A DNA stretch of 23,374 nucleotides from the NCBI GenBank assembly GCA_964648005.1, contig CAZYKR010000030.1, positions 1-23,374 of the forward strand. The letters run 5' to 3'. The DNA is from JAGQTE01 sp964648005. Its GTDB lineage: Bacteria; Actinomycetota; Acidimicrobiia; Acidimicrobiales; Acidimicrobilacustridaceae. The translations under genes and the position numbers were made by a program. The notes below the pieces were generated by a model. It worked only from the letters and a program-made list of their open reading frames with translations, did not search any database and was not told the origin of the DNA. Positions 14,680-22,867 of this stretch are shown in pieces (positions within the stretch are counted from its first letter, which is position 1; every line of letters starts with the position of its first letter).

Positions 14680-15534
14680 ATGACGATCAAGCGTGTCGGT
14701 GTCATCGGTTCCGGGATCATGGGTTCGGGCATCGTCGAGGTGGCCGCCAAGGCCGGCTTCGACGTGGTGCTGCGCTCCCGCAGGCAGGAGACGGCGGACG
14801 CCACCATCGCCGCCCTGGAGAAGTCGCTGGCGCGCCAGGTGGACAAGGGTCGCCTCTCGGAGGAGGACCGCGACGCCACGCTGGCGCGGGTCACCGCCAC
14901 CTCCGACCTGCACGCGCTGGCCGACTGCGACCTCGTGATCGAGTCGGTGGTGGAGGACCTCGCCACCAAGCAGGAGCTCTTCGTCGAGCTGAACCACATC
15001 TGCAAGGACTCGGCGATCATCGCCACCAACACGTCGACCCTTCCGGTCATCGAGATGGCGGTCAAGACGCACCGCCCCGAGAACGTCTGCGGCGTGCACT
15101 TCTTCAACCCGGCGCCGATGATGTCGCTCGTCGAGGTGGTCCGCACCCTCGTCACCTCCGACGCGGCCGTCGAGGCCGTCACCGAGTTCGCCAGCGCCTG
15201 CGGCAAGGACCCGGTGGTGGTCGCCGACCGTGCCGGCTTCATCGTGAACGCCCTGCTGTTCCCCTACCTGAACAACGCCATCCGCATGCTCGAGAACGGC
15301 ACGGCGTCGATGGAGGACATCGACACGGCGATGAAGGGCGGCTGCAACTTCCCGATGGGCCCGTTCGCCCTGCTGGACCTGGTCGGGCTCGACACGTCGC
15401 TCGCCATCCTCGACGCGCTCTACGAGGAGTTCCGGGACCCGAACTTCGCGCCCGCCCCACGCCTGCGCCGCATGGTCGCCGCCGGGCACCTGGGCCGGAA
15501 ATCGGGCGAAGGCTTCTACGACTACAGCAAGTAG
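14680..15534 (+). CDS. 3-hydroxyacyl-CoA (3-hydroxybutyryl-CoA) dehydrogenase
   Basis: NAD(P)-dependent oxidation of 3-hydroxyacyl-CoA to 3-ketoacyl-CoA, or the reverse reduction of acetoacetyl-CoA. Its 284 residues match stand-alone Hbd/FadB2 proteins. The Rossmann motif is VGVIGSGIMGSG (6-17). NTSTLPV holds catalytic Ser119, HFFNPAP has catalytic His140 and Asn143, the paired Glu is in LVEVVRT, and DRAGFIVNALL has Asn190. The end, GHLGRKSGEGFYDY, is the usual C-terminal signature. I chose ATG 14680 because it begins the Rossmann strand and sits 8 nt after a -10-like hexamer. A palindrome shared with ethylmalonyl-CoA mutase suggests co-regulation and a role in C4 acyl-CoA flux. Confidence 0.93.
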   Translation: MTIKRVGVIGSGIMGSGIVEVAAKAGFDVVLRSRRQETADATIAALEKSLARQVDKGRLSEEDRDATLARVTATSDLHALADCDLVIESVVEDLATKQELFVELNHICKDSAIIATNTSTLPVIEMAVKTHRPENVCGVHFFNPAPMMSLVEVVRTLVTSDAAVEAVTEFASACGKDPVVVADRAGFIVNALLFPYLNNAIRMLENGTASMEDIDTAMKGGCNFPMGPFALLDLVGLDTSLAILDALYEEFRDPNFAPAPRLRRMVAAGHLGRKSGEGFYDYSK

Positions 15535-15576
15535 GGTCGACCCGACCGACCGCCCCTCGCACCTGGAGCCTGCCCC

Positions 15577-16764
15577 GTGTTCCGTTCCGTACCCGGCGCG
15601 CCCCCGGACCCGATCCTGGGTCTCTCCGCGGCCTTCCAGGCCGACGATCGCGACGACAAGATCAACCTCACCGTCGGGGTCTACTGCGAGGCCGACGGGT
15701 CGACGCCGGTCCTGGACGTCATCCGCACGGCCGAGCAACGGCTCTACGACACCGAGCGGTCCAAGACCTACCTGCCCATCACCGGCTCGCCGCTGTTCGC
15801 CCGCGGCGTGCGCACGCTGCTGTTCGGTGACGACGCCGACCTGGCGGCCCGCAGCGCCGTCGCCGACACGCCCGGCGGTACCGGCGCGCTGAGCGTCGTC
15901 GCCCGGCTGGCCTGGGTGACGAGCCACACCACCACCGTGTGGATCTCGAACCCCACGTGGCCGAACCACCGCGCCGTCTTCGCCGACCAGGGCCTCGGGG
16001 TGCAGAGCTACCGCTACGCCGACGCGTCCGGCCGACGCCTGCCCATGGCCGAGCTGCTCGAGGATCTGGGGCGGGCCAACGCCGGCGACCTCGTCGTGCT
16101 CCACGGCTGCTGCCACAACCCGACCGGTGCCGACCTCACCCCGTCCGAGTGGGGCCAGATCGCCGAGGTGCTGCTGGCGCGCGGCGCGGCGGCGGTGGTC
16201 GACACCGCCTACGTCGGCCTCGGTGACGGCATCGAGCCCGACACGGCCGGCATCCGCATCCTCGCCGAGGCGGGGGTCGAGCTCTTCGTGTGCTTGAGCT
16301 TCTCGAAGAACCTCGGCCTCTACGCCGAGCGCGTCGGCGCCCTCGTCACCGTCGGCCCCGACGCCGAGGCGGTGCACCTGGTCGACAGCCGGGTCAAGGC
16401 GTGCGCCCGGTCCATCTACTCGAACCCGCCCAAGCACGGCGGCGAGTCGGCGGCCATCGTGCTCACCGACCCGGAGCTGCACGCGGCGTGGCTCGACGAG
16501 CTGGCCGTCATGCGGGGTCGGGTCAACGGTCTGCGGTCGCAACTCGCCGACCAGCTCGCCGGCGCCGGCCTGGACCTCTGCCCGGGCGTGGCCACCGGCC
16601 GCGGCCTGTTCAGCCTCACCGGACTGACGAGCGACGAGGTCATCCGGCTGCGCACCGAGCGCGGCATCTACCTGGTCGAGAACGGCCGCATCAACGTCGC
16701 CGCCCTCACCGAGGACAACATCCCGCTCGTGGTCGACGCCTTCGCCCGCCTCCGCCAGTCCTGA
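15577..16764 (+). CDS. Class I aminotransferase (aromatic/aspartate type)
   Basis: PLP-dependent transaminase of the AspC/TyrB group, exchanging the amino group between aspartate or aromatic amino acids and 2-oxoglutarate. Its 395 residues are the family length. The start MFRSVPGAPPDPILGLSAAF is characteristic. INLTVGVYCEADGSTPVL, HGCCHNPTGADLT (Asn181), DTAYVGLGDG (Asp209, Tyr212) and SFSKNLGLYAERVG (PLP-binding Lys244, phosphate-binding Arg252) follow. The C-terminal carboxylate-binding Arg is in ENGRINVAAL. The usual DxAYQGF reads DTAYVGL, a mild variation that may shift substrate preference. GTG 15577 has GGAG 8 nt upstream. It lies 42 nt after the dehydrogenase gene, probably in the same transcript. 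Confidence 0.92.
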   Translation: MFRSVPGAPPDPILGLSAAFQADDRDDKINLTVGVYCEADGSTPVLDVIRTAEQRLYDTERSKTYLPITGSPLFARGVRTLLFGDDADLAARSAVADTPGGTGALSVVARLAWVTSHTTTVWISNPTWPNHRAVFADQGLGVQSYRYADASGRRLPMAELLEDLGRANAGDLVVLHGCCHNPTGADLTPSEWGQIAEVLLARGAAAVVDTAYVGLGDGIEPDTAGIRILAEAGVELFVCLSFSKNLGLYAERVGALVTVGPDAEAVHLVDSRVKACARSIYSNPPKHGGESAAIVLTDPELHAAWLDELAVMRGRVNGLRSQLADQLAGAGLDLCPGVATGRGLFSLTGLTSDEVIRLRTERGIYLVENGRINVAALTEDNIPLVVDAFARLRQS

Positions 16765-16831
16765 CCAACCGTCCGACCAGGCGGTGGTCGCAGGATCACC
16801 ACAAGAACGGGGGAGGCGGTAGAACTGCGGG

Positions 16832-17527
16832 GTGCGGATCGAACCACCGCCGACGCCGTGGGCCCTGCCGCCGGCCGAGACCGCGGATGACGATGGCGTC
16901 GTCGGGGTCGGCGGGGACCTGGAGCCGGGCACGGTGCTCGCCGCCTACCGCCAGGGCCTGTTCCCCATGCCGGCGGGGCGGCGCGGCCCCATCGCCTGGT
17001 GGTCGCCCGACCCGCGTGGCGTCCTGCCGCTCGACGGCCTCGTGGTGAGCCGGTCGCTGCGTCGTTCGATCCGGCGCTACCGCACGACCGTCGACGCGGC
17101 GTTCGACGCCGTGGTGGCCGGCTGCGCCGCCCCCGGTCGGTCTGGGGCGTGGATCACGCCAGAGATCGCCGACGCCTACGGCCGCCTGCACGCGCTCGGC
17201 TGGGCGCACTCGGTGGAGACGTGGGACGGCGACGTGCTGGTCGGCGGGCTCTACGGCGTGTCGATCGGCGGGCTCTTCGCCGGCGAGTCGATGTTCCACC
17301 GGGTGACCGACGCTTCGAAGGTGGCGCTGGTGCGGCTGGTGGAGGTTCTGCGCGCCGGGGGCGCGTCGTTGCTCGACGTGCAGTGGTCGACCCCGCACCT
17401 GGCGTCGCTGGGCGTCGTCGACGTGGACCGGGTCACCTACCTTCGGCTGCTCCGGCGAGCCGTCGCCGTCGAGGTCGACCCGTTCGCCGACCCGGTACTG
17501 GTCGGACCTGACGAACCGTCAGGATGA
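16832..17527 (+). CDS. aat: Leucyl/phenylalanyl-tRNA--protein transferase
   Basis: Transfers Leu or Phe from aminoacyl-tRNA to the N-terminal Arg or Lys of proteins, marking them for ClpS/ClpAP-type N-degron turnover. It has 231 residues. Family motifs are GGDLEPGTVLAAYRQGLFPM, IAWWSPDPRGVLPLDGL, GAWITPEIADAYGRLHALGWAHSVE, VGGLYGVSIGGLFAGESMF, DASKVALVRL and LLDVQWSTPHLASLG. These run through the whole protein, so it appears complete. GTG 16832 has no good Shine-Dalgarno site; a TAGAACT stretch ends 5 nt upstream and could be a poor -10 element. The stop overlaps ATG 17524 of ethylmalonyl-CoA mutase (ATGA). No functional link to that enzyme is known to me. Confidence 0.94.
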   Translation: MRIEPPPTPWALPPAETADDDGVVGVGGDLEPGTVLAAYRQGLFPMPAGRRGPIAWWSPDPRGVLPLDGLVVSRSLRRSIRRYRTTVDAAFDAVVAGCAAPGRSGAWITPEIADAYGRLHALGWAHSVETWDGDVLVGGLYGVSIGGLFAGESMFHRVTDASKVALVRLVEVLRAGGASLLDVQWSTPHLASLGVVDVDRVTYLRLLRRAVAVEVDPFADPVLVGPDEPSG

Positions 17528-19560
17528 CAGCCGCCCGCCTGGCGCGGGAAACTTACCGGATGGTAACCAGCGGGCAGCACGACGAGACCGGCGGCGCGGC
17601 ACGGCCCAAGGACCGGCCCTGGATGATGCGGACGTACTCGGGGCACTCGACCGCCAAGGCGTCGAACGAGCTGTACCGCACCAACCTGGCCAAGGGCCAG
17701 ACCGGCCTGTCGATCGCCTTCGACCTGCCGACCCAGACCGGGTACGACCCCGACGCCCCCGAGGCGCGCGGCGAGGTGGGCAAGGTCGGCGTGCCGGTGT
17801 CGCACCTCGGTGACATGGCGACCCTGCTCGACCAGATCCCCGTCGGCGAGATGAACACGTCGATGACGATCAACGCCCCGGCAGCCTGGCTGCTCGGGCT
17901 GTACGTCGCCAACGCCGAGGATCACGGGGTTGACTCGTCCGTGCTGCGCGGCACGACGCAGAACGACATCGTCAAGGAGTACCTGTCGCGGGGGACCTAC
18001 ATCTTCCCGCCGGAGCCGTCGAAGCGGTTGATCGTCGACATGATCGCCTACTGCTCCGAGCACATCCCGCACTGGAACCCGATGAACGTGTGCAGCTACC
18101 ACCTCCAGGAGGCGGGCGCCACGCCGGTGCAGGAGATCGCCTACAGCCTGGCGACGGCGATCGACGTGCTCGATGCCGTGCGCCACTCCGGCCAGGTCCC
18201 GGACGACCGGTTCGGCCAGGTGGTGGGGTCGATCTCGTTCTTCGTGAACGCCGGCATCCGCTTCATCGAGGAGATGTGCAAGCTCCGGGCCTTCACCGAG
18301 TTGTGGGACCGCATCACGCTCGAGCGCTACGGCGTGACCGACCCCAAGCAGCGCCGCTTCCGCTACGGCGTGCAGGTGAACTCACTGGGCCTGACCGAGG
18401 CGCAGCCCGAGAACAACGTCCAGCGCATCGTGCTCGAGATGCTCGCCGTGACCCTGTCGAAGACGGCGCGGGCCCGATCGGTGCAGCTGCCGGCGTGGAA
18501 CGAGGCCCTCGGCCTGCCCCGGCCGTGGGACCAGCAGTGGTCGCTGCGCATGCAACAGGTGCTGGCGCTCGAGACCGACCTGCTCGAGTACGGCGACATC
18601 TTCGACGGCAGCCACGTGATCGAGGCAGAGACGGCGGCGCTGATCGAGGCGGCCCAGGCCGAGCTCGACGAGGTGCTCGCCCTCGGCGGCGCCTTCGCCG
18701 CCATCGAGGAGCTCAAGGGCCGCCTCGTCCTGTCGCACACCGAGCGCACGCGCCGCATCGAGTCGGGCGATCTGCCGGTCGTCGGTGTGAACACCTTCGT
18801 CGAGACGGCGCCGTCGCCGCTGGTGGACGAGGACGGCGAGGCCATCTTGAAGGTCGATCCCGCCGTCGAGGCGGAGGCCGTCGCCGCCATCGAGGCGTGG
18901 CGCGCCGGCCGGGATGCCGCCGCTGTGGCCGCCGCCCTCGACGAGCTGCGCCGCGCCGCGGTCGAGGGGTCGAACATCATGCCGCCGACCATCGCCCTCG
19001 CCCACGTCGGCGGCACGACCGGCGAGTGGGCCGGCGTGCTGCGCCAGGTGTTCGGCGAGTTCCGGGCGCCGACGGGCGTCGGTGCTGCCGCCGGGCACGC
19101 CACCGTGACCGACCGGCTGCGCCAGGTCGCCGAGGAGGTGCAGCGCCTGCCCGAGGGCCCGCCGCGGTTCCTGGTGGCCAAGCCCGGCCTCGACGGCCAC
19201 TCCAACGGTGCCGAGCAGATCGCCGTGGCGGCGCGCGACGCCGGCATGGAGGTCATCTACCAGGGCATCCGGCTCACCCCCGAGCAGATCGTGGCGGTGG
19301 CCCGGGACGAGGACGTGGACGTGATCGGACTGTCGATCCTCTCCGGTAGCCACCTGCAGCTCGTGCCGGCCGTGCTCGAACAGCTGCGCGCCGCCGGCGT
19401 GCAGGCACCGGTCGTCGTCGGCGGCATCATCCCCGAAGACGACCGTCCCGTGCTGCTGGCCCAGGGTGTCGCCGCGGTGTACACCCCCAAGGACTTCGAG
19501 CTGGGCAAGCTGATGCTCGACGTGCTGGAGCTCGTCCAGCGCGCTCGCGCCGCCGCCTGA
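17524..19560 (+). CDS. ecm: Ethylmalonyl-CoA mutase (MeaA-type, B12-dependent)
   Basis: Adenosylcobalamin-dependent mutase that converts ethylmalonyl-CoA to methylsuccinyl-CoA in the ethylmalonyl-CoA pathway for acetyl-CoA assimilation. Large and cobalamin-binding domains are fused in 678 residues, the MeaA/Ecm layout. The substrate barrel starts RPWMMRTYSGHSTAKASNEL and has GLSIAFDLPTQTGYDPD and WNPMNVCSYHLQEAGATPVQE. The C-terminal B12 domain has AKPGLDGHSNGAEQIAV (about 553-569; DxHxxG, lower axial His), GLSILSGSH and VVVGGIIPEDD. The family label rests on these MeaA-like strings; another acyl-CoA mutase is less likely. ATG 17524 overlaps aat by 4 nt; ATG 17560 would also give a full enzyme, and a palindrome overlaps that codon. 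Confidence 0.9.
   Translation: MTAARLARETYRMVTSGQHDETGGAARPKDRPWMMRTYSGHSTAKASNELYRTNLAKGQTGLSIAFDLPTQTGYDPDAPEARGEVGKVGVPVSHLGDMATLLDQIPVGEMNTSMTINAPAAWLLGLYVANAEDHGVDSSVLRGTTQNDIVKEYLSRGTYIFPPEPSKRLIVDMIAYCSEHIPHWNPMNVCSYHLQEAGATPVQEIAYSLATAIDVLDAVRHSGQVPDDRFGQVVGSISFFVNAGIRFIEEMCKLRAFTELWDRITLERYGVTDPKQRRFRYGVQVNSLGLTEAQPENNVQRIVLEMLAVTLSKTARARSVQLPAWNEALGLPRPWDQQWSLRMQQVLALETDLLEYGDIFDGSHVIEAETAALIEAAQAELDEVLALGGAFAAIEELKGRLVLSHTERTRRIESGDLPVVGVNTFVETAPSPLVDEDGEAILKVDPAVEAEAVAAIEAWRAGRDAAAVAAALDELRRAAVEGSNIMPPTIALAHVGGTTGEWAGVLRQVFGEFRAPTGVGAAAGHATVTDRLRQVAEEVQRLPEGPPRFLVAKPGLDGHSNGAEQIAVAARDAGMEVIYQGIRLTPEQIVAVARDEDVDVIGLSILSGSHLQLVPAVLEQLRAAGVQAPVVVGGIIPEDDRPVLLAQGVAAVYTPKDFELGKLMLDVLELVQRARAAA
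17553..17566. promoter_or_regulatory. Palindromic operator candidate at ethylmalonyl-CoA mutase start
   Basis: TTACC-GGAT-GGTAA is a perfect 5-bp inverted repeat with a 4-bp centre. It covers the alternative start ATG 17560 and lies 30 nt inside the longer reading frame. It matches the TACC-N4-GGTA form of the site at 14655-14668. If transcription starts here, the shorter start is the real one and the palindrome is the operator. Confidence 0.5.
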
Positions 19561-19665
19561 ACGGCAGGTCCGTGCGGTCCGGCTGACCGAATCGATGCGT
19601 CGGGTGTGGGCACGAACACGCTGTGCGGCGCTTGATTACGCCGCGTCGCCGCCGATCTAGGAGGG
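19561..19665. other. Intergenic stretch between ecm and GGDEF-like gene
   Basis: 105 bases without a gene. GCGGCG (19625-19630) and CGCCGC (19639-19644) can form a 6-bp stem with an 8-nt loop, but no T tract follows, so termination is uncertain. AGGAGG at 19659-19664 is the only strong ribosome-binding-like site here and sits 1 nt before GTG 19666. Confidence 0.4.
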
Positions 19666-20436
19666 GTGGATCGCCGGGGGCTCGTCTGGGTTGTCATCGG
19701 GGCCGTCGGCCTCGGCCTGGGCATCGCCGCGGCGGTGTGGAACACCGTCCAGTTCGCCGTGATCGCCGGCGCGCTGGCGTTGGTGGCCGGGGTCGCCGGC
19801 GCCCGGCTGGTGGTGGCGCTGCGGGCGGCGCGCTCGACGATCGAGGAGCTCAGCGGCGAGGTCGACCACCTGCGCGGCGATCTCGATCACGAGGCCTCCA
19901 AGCGCGAGGACCTCGAGCAGCAGCTGTCGAGCCGCATCCAGCTCACGTCGGTGCGACGCGGCACGCAGTACGACGCGCTGACCGACCCGGTGACCGGTCT
20001 GTTCTCGGAGGGCTACTTCACCGTCGCCCTCGAGGCGCGCATCGCCTCGGCCCGACGCAACCTCAAGCCGGTAGCGGTCGTGGTGATGGAGGTCATCGAA
20101 GGCTTGCGCGACGGCGCGCCGCATCCAGCCGACGCCACGGTCGTCGCCCACTCGATCGGCCAGACAATTCGCGAGTCCGACACGGCGTGCCGCCTGATGG
20201 ACGGCGGGTACGCCCTGGTGCTCGAGGACACGTCCGAGACGGGTGCCATCTGGACGGTCGAGCGGATCCGGCGCGAGCTGTCGGCGCAGGCACCGGACCT
20301 CACCATGTGGGCGGGGGTGGCGTGCTACCCGGCGCACGGGTTCTCCACGGAGGACGTGCTCGACCGGGCCGACGTGGCGCTGGACATGGCGCGGGAGTGG
20401 CGCCAGGACCGCATCGAGGTCGCCACGGCCGAGTAG
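19666..20436 (+). CDS. Membrane protein with degenerate GGDEF domain
   Basis: A 256-residue protein with two hydrophobic helices (about 6-24 and 30-50), a coiled-coil-like charged segment (about 55-88, IEELSGEVDHLRGDLDHEASK) and a C-terminal diguanylate-cyclase-like fold (about 98-245). The fold is recognised from YDALTDPVTGLFSEGYFTVAL, the R-x-x-D-G-G-Y-A-L-V-L stretch at the signature loop (CRLMDGGYALVLED) and WAGVACYPAHGFSTEDVLDRADVALDMA. The GGDEF signature is replaced by MDGGY, and the first metal site reads VMEV rather than a D-x-D/N form. Diguanylate cyclase activity is therefore unlikely; it may be a nucleotide-binding sensor. AGGAGG ends only 1 nt before GTG 19666, which is too close for normal initiation. 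It converges on the CoA-transferase gene with a 1-nt gap. Confidence 0.75.
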   Translation: MDRRGLVWVVIGAVGLGLGIAAAVWNTVQFAVIAGALALVAGVAGARLVVALRAARSTIEELSGEVDHLRGDLDHEASKREDLEQQLSSRIQLTSVRRGTQYDALTDPVTGLFSEGYFTVALEARIASARRNLKPVAVVVMEVIEGLRDGAPHPADATVVAHSIGQTIRESDTACRLMDGGYALVLEDTSETGAIWTVERIRRELSAQAPDLTMWAGVACYPAHGFSTEDVLDRADVALDMAREWRQDRIEVATAE

Positions 20437-20437
20437 G

Positions 20438-21577
20438 TCAGCGAGTCCAGTCGATGCGCTCGCCCGTGTCGCCGTCCGGGTCGTCGGCGCCGAGCGGCCG
20501 GCCGGCGTGGCGTAGCCGTCCGGGGGTTGCCGAGAGGCGGGCGATCAGTCCCTGCATCAGCACGCCGTCGACGCGCGCCAACGCCTCGCGCTCGATCAGG
20601 TGGGGGTCGTCGACCAGCGCCGGCACGTCGTAGACGGGCGCGGCGGCGGCCTCGACGGCGTCGAAGGCGGCGAGCACCTCCTCCCGGGTGCGCTTGGCGA
20701 TCCACGCCGCCACGAGTGCGTCGACCTCGGCGCGATGCTCGACCCGACCGGCGAACGTGGCGAAGCGCTCGTCGTCGCCGGCGCCGACCAGGGCGATGAC
20801 GCGCGCTGCCACGGACTCGGCCGATGAGGACACGGCCACCCAGTGGTCGTCAGCGGTGCGATAGGTGTTGCGCGGCACGGTGTAGGGGATGCCCGAGCCC
20901 AACCGCGGCTGCACGTAGCCGAGCCGGTCGTAGGCGCTGATCACCGGGCCCATGATGTGCAGCATCGACTCGAGGAGGTTGACGTCGACCACCTGACCGA
21001 CGCCGCTGTGGACGGCGACCATGGTGGCGAAGGCGGCGACGAGGGCGGTGAGCTCGTCGGTGAGGGCGATCGGCGGCAGCATCGGGGCGCCGTCGGGCTC
21101 GCCGTTGACGGCGGCAAACCCCGACATGGCCTCGGCCAGCGTGGCGAAGCCCGCCCGGTGGGCGTACGGGCCGTCCTGCCCGAAGCCGGTGACGCGGGTG
21201 ATGACCAGGCGGTCGTTGGCGGCGAGGAGGTCGTCGGGCGCCAGGCCGAGCGCTTCGAGCTTGCCCGGACGGAGGTTCTCCACCAGGACGTCGGCCTCGG
21301 CCAGGAGGCGGCGCAGCACCGCCAGGTCATCGGCGTGGCGCAGGTCGAGGGTGACGAAGCGCTTGTTGCGGTTGGCCAGCTTGAAGAACAGGCTCGTGCC
21401 GTCGTCGGGGTCGAGCCACGCCATGCGCCGCAGGGTGTCGCCGCCGTCGGGGTACTCGACCTTGATGACGTCGGCGCCGAAGTCGGCCAGGTAGCGGGCG
21501 CAGTTGGGCCCGGCCAGCACCGTCGCCAGATCGATCACCCGCAGCCCGTCGAGTGGCGCAGCGTCGGGTGGGCTCAT
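20438..21577 (-). CDS. Class III (CaiB/BaiF-type) CoA-transferase
   Basis: Moves CoA between an acyl-CoA and a free carboxylic acid. It has 379 residues, the family length. The N-terminal fold is LDGLRVIDLATVLAGPNCARYLADFGADVIKVE (9-41), typical of CaiB/BaiF proteins. NRNKRFVTLDLR, ADVLVENLRPGKLEALGL and TRVTGFGQDGPYAHRAGF follow. The catalytic Asp is probably Asp174 in PPIALTDELTALVAAF. Substrates cannot be told; bile acid, carnitine, oxalate, mesaconyl or 2-methylacyl esters are all known in the family. ATG 21577 overlaps the ATPase stop (ATGA), and AGGA lies just upstream. Any link to ethylmalonyl-CoA metabolism nearby is inference. Confidence 0.9.
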   Translation of the reverse strand: MSPPDAAPLDGLRVIDLATVLAGPNCARYLADFGADVIKVEYPDGGDTLRRMAWLDPDDGTSLFFKLANRNKRFVTLDLRHADDLAVLRRLLAEADVLVENLRPGKLEALGLAPDDLLAANDRLVITRVTGFGQDGPYAHRAGFATLAEAMSGFAAVNGEPDGAPMLPPIALTDELTALVAAFATMVAVHSGVGQVVDVNLLESMLHIMGPVISAYDRLGYVQPRLGSGIPYTVPRNTYRTADDHWVAVSSSAESVAARVIALVGAGDDERFATFAGRVEHRAEVDALVAAWIAKRTREEVLAAFDAVEAAAAPVYDVPALVDDPHLIEREALARVDGVLMQGLIARLSATPGRLRHAGRPLGADDPDGDTGERIDWTR

Positions 21578-22860
21578 GGTCCTAGGAGCGCCAGCGGGAT
21601 GACGCCGATGCCGTCGGCCCGGCGGTAGGCGTCGGTGCCGGTCGTCAGGACCGCCGCGTCGAGGAGGTCGGAGCCCAAGGTCTCCGCCAGCCATCGGAGG
21701 TGGCGAACGTCGTGGTCGGTCACGGTTGCGGACAGCTTGACCTCCAGGGCGACGACACGTTGGTCTGCCCGTACGACGACGCAATCGATCTCTCGCTCGC
21801 CGCCTTTGGTCCGGAGGTGCGAGACGCTGGACTCGGCGGCTTGGGCGAACACCCGGGTGCAGAGAACCGCCAGGGACTCGAACAGGGCCCCCAGGTAGGT
21901 GCCGTCGCGAGGGAGCGCCGACGGACCGTCACCGTGGAGGAGGGCGGCGGTCTCCAGACCCAGCAGGCGAGCGGCGAGCGCGGGGTCGGCGAGGTGGTGC
22001 TTGGGTCCTGAGGTGAGGCGAGTGAACTGGCTGTTGGATGGACTCCACGCCGGCAGCGGATCGAGGATCCACAGACGTTCGAGGGCCTCCCGATACGGGA
22101 CGGTGGTCGTCCGTGCCGGCTTGTCGTCCTCGCCGCCGGTGGCGGCGTCGCGGATCCGGTCATAGGAGGCCGTCGTCGAGATGGCGGCGGCGAAGGCGCG
22201 CAACCACCGGCGCAAGGTCTCCGGGCGCCGAACCGACAATCCGACCTCCGGGAGGTCGGCTTCGATGATGCGATCCAGGTAGCCGTCGAGCGCGGCCCGA
22301 CGTGCCCGTCCCGGAGGAAACCGGAGGCCGGGGAAGCCACCGGCGACGATCTCCTCGGTGTAGGTCGTCAGACCGACGTCGGTCCGGCCGTGGAGCTCCG
22401 GCCGCGTTCCCTCGAGGAGCTTCGTCAACGAGACGGTCGGCGACTCGACCCCGCGCTCGGGCAGGGTGAGTGGTCGAAGTCGGATCGGCACGATCCGGCC
22501 GGCACCGGAATGGGTCTGGCGCGTCGGCGGCGAGGCCGATCCCGTGAGGATGAAGCTCCCCGGGGGCGTCGTCGGGGCGTCACATGCCCGCCGCACCAGG
22601 TCCCAGGCCGGCTGGTAGCGCTGCCACTCGTCGATGATTACCGGGCGAGTGCCGTCGATGACGCGTGCCGGCTGGGCGGTGACGAGCTCCAGCGTGGCCG
22701 GGTCGTCCAGACGGGTGATCGTGCCGCCGCGTTGCAGCGCGGTCGATGTCTTGCCGACAGCTCGGGGGCCCTCCAGGCTGATTGCGGGCAGCGCGGTGAG
22801 CAACTCGTCCAACTCGTCGTCCACGATGCGTCGGACATAGGAGGGCTCGGCGCGGTCCAC
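21574..22860 (-). CDS. AAA-type ATPase with DUF4143 domain
   Basis: A 428-residue protein of the ATP-binding/DUF4143 family, whose biological role is unsettled. Walker A is LEGPRAVGKTST (29-40), Walker B is RPVIIDEWQRY (72-82) and the sensor strand is GSFILTGSAS (101-110). A helical middle (RRPETLRRWLRAFAAAISTTASYDRI) leads to a C-terminal domain with ALFESLAV (Glu328), GGEREIDCVVVRADQRVV (Asp359) and ALEVKLS (Glu373, Lys375). That arrangement resembles the PD-(D/E)xK nuclease fold. I chose GTG 22860 because a -10-like hexamer lies 7 nt upstream and homology begins at YVRRIVDDEL; ATG 22887 and TTG 22914 would translate part of the tandem repeat. It overlaps the CoA-transferase gene by 4 nt. 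Confidence 0.85.
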   Translation of the reverse strand: MDRAEPSYVRRIVDDELDELLTALPAISLEGPRAVGKTSTALQRGGTITRLDDPATLELVTAQPARVIDGTRPVIIDEWQRYQPAWDLVRRACDAPTTPPGSFILTGSASPPTRQTHSGAGRIVPIRLRPLTLPERGVESPTVSLTKLLEGTRPELHGRTDVGLTTYTEEIVAGGFPGLRFPPGRARRAALDGYLDRIIEADLPEVGLSVRRPETLRRWLRAFAAAISTTASYDRIRDAATGGEDDKPARTTTVPYREALERLWILDPLPAWSPSNSQFTRLTSGPKHHLADPALAARLLGLETAALLHGDGPSALPRDGTYLGALFESLAVLCTRVFAQAAESSVSHLRTKGGEREIDCVVVRADQRVVALEVKLSATVTDHDVRHLRWLAETLGSDLLDAAVLTTGTDAYRRADGIGVIPLALLGP

Positions 22861-22867
22861 GGTGCCT

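Noticed and set aside
8447..16932. Very long open frames opposite known genes, such as 9856-12501 minus (another frame of the Mur ligase region), 8447-10741 minus, 10557-12806 plus and 14620-16932 minus
   Set aside because: They are Arg/Gly/Pro-rich shadow frames produced by high GC third positions. Each overlaps genes with clear family motifs and shows no domain of its own.
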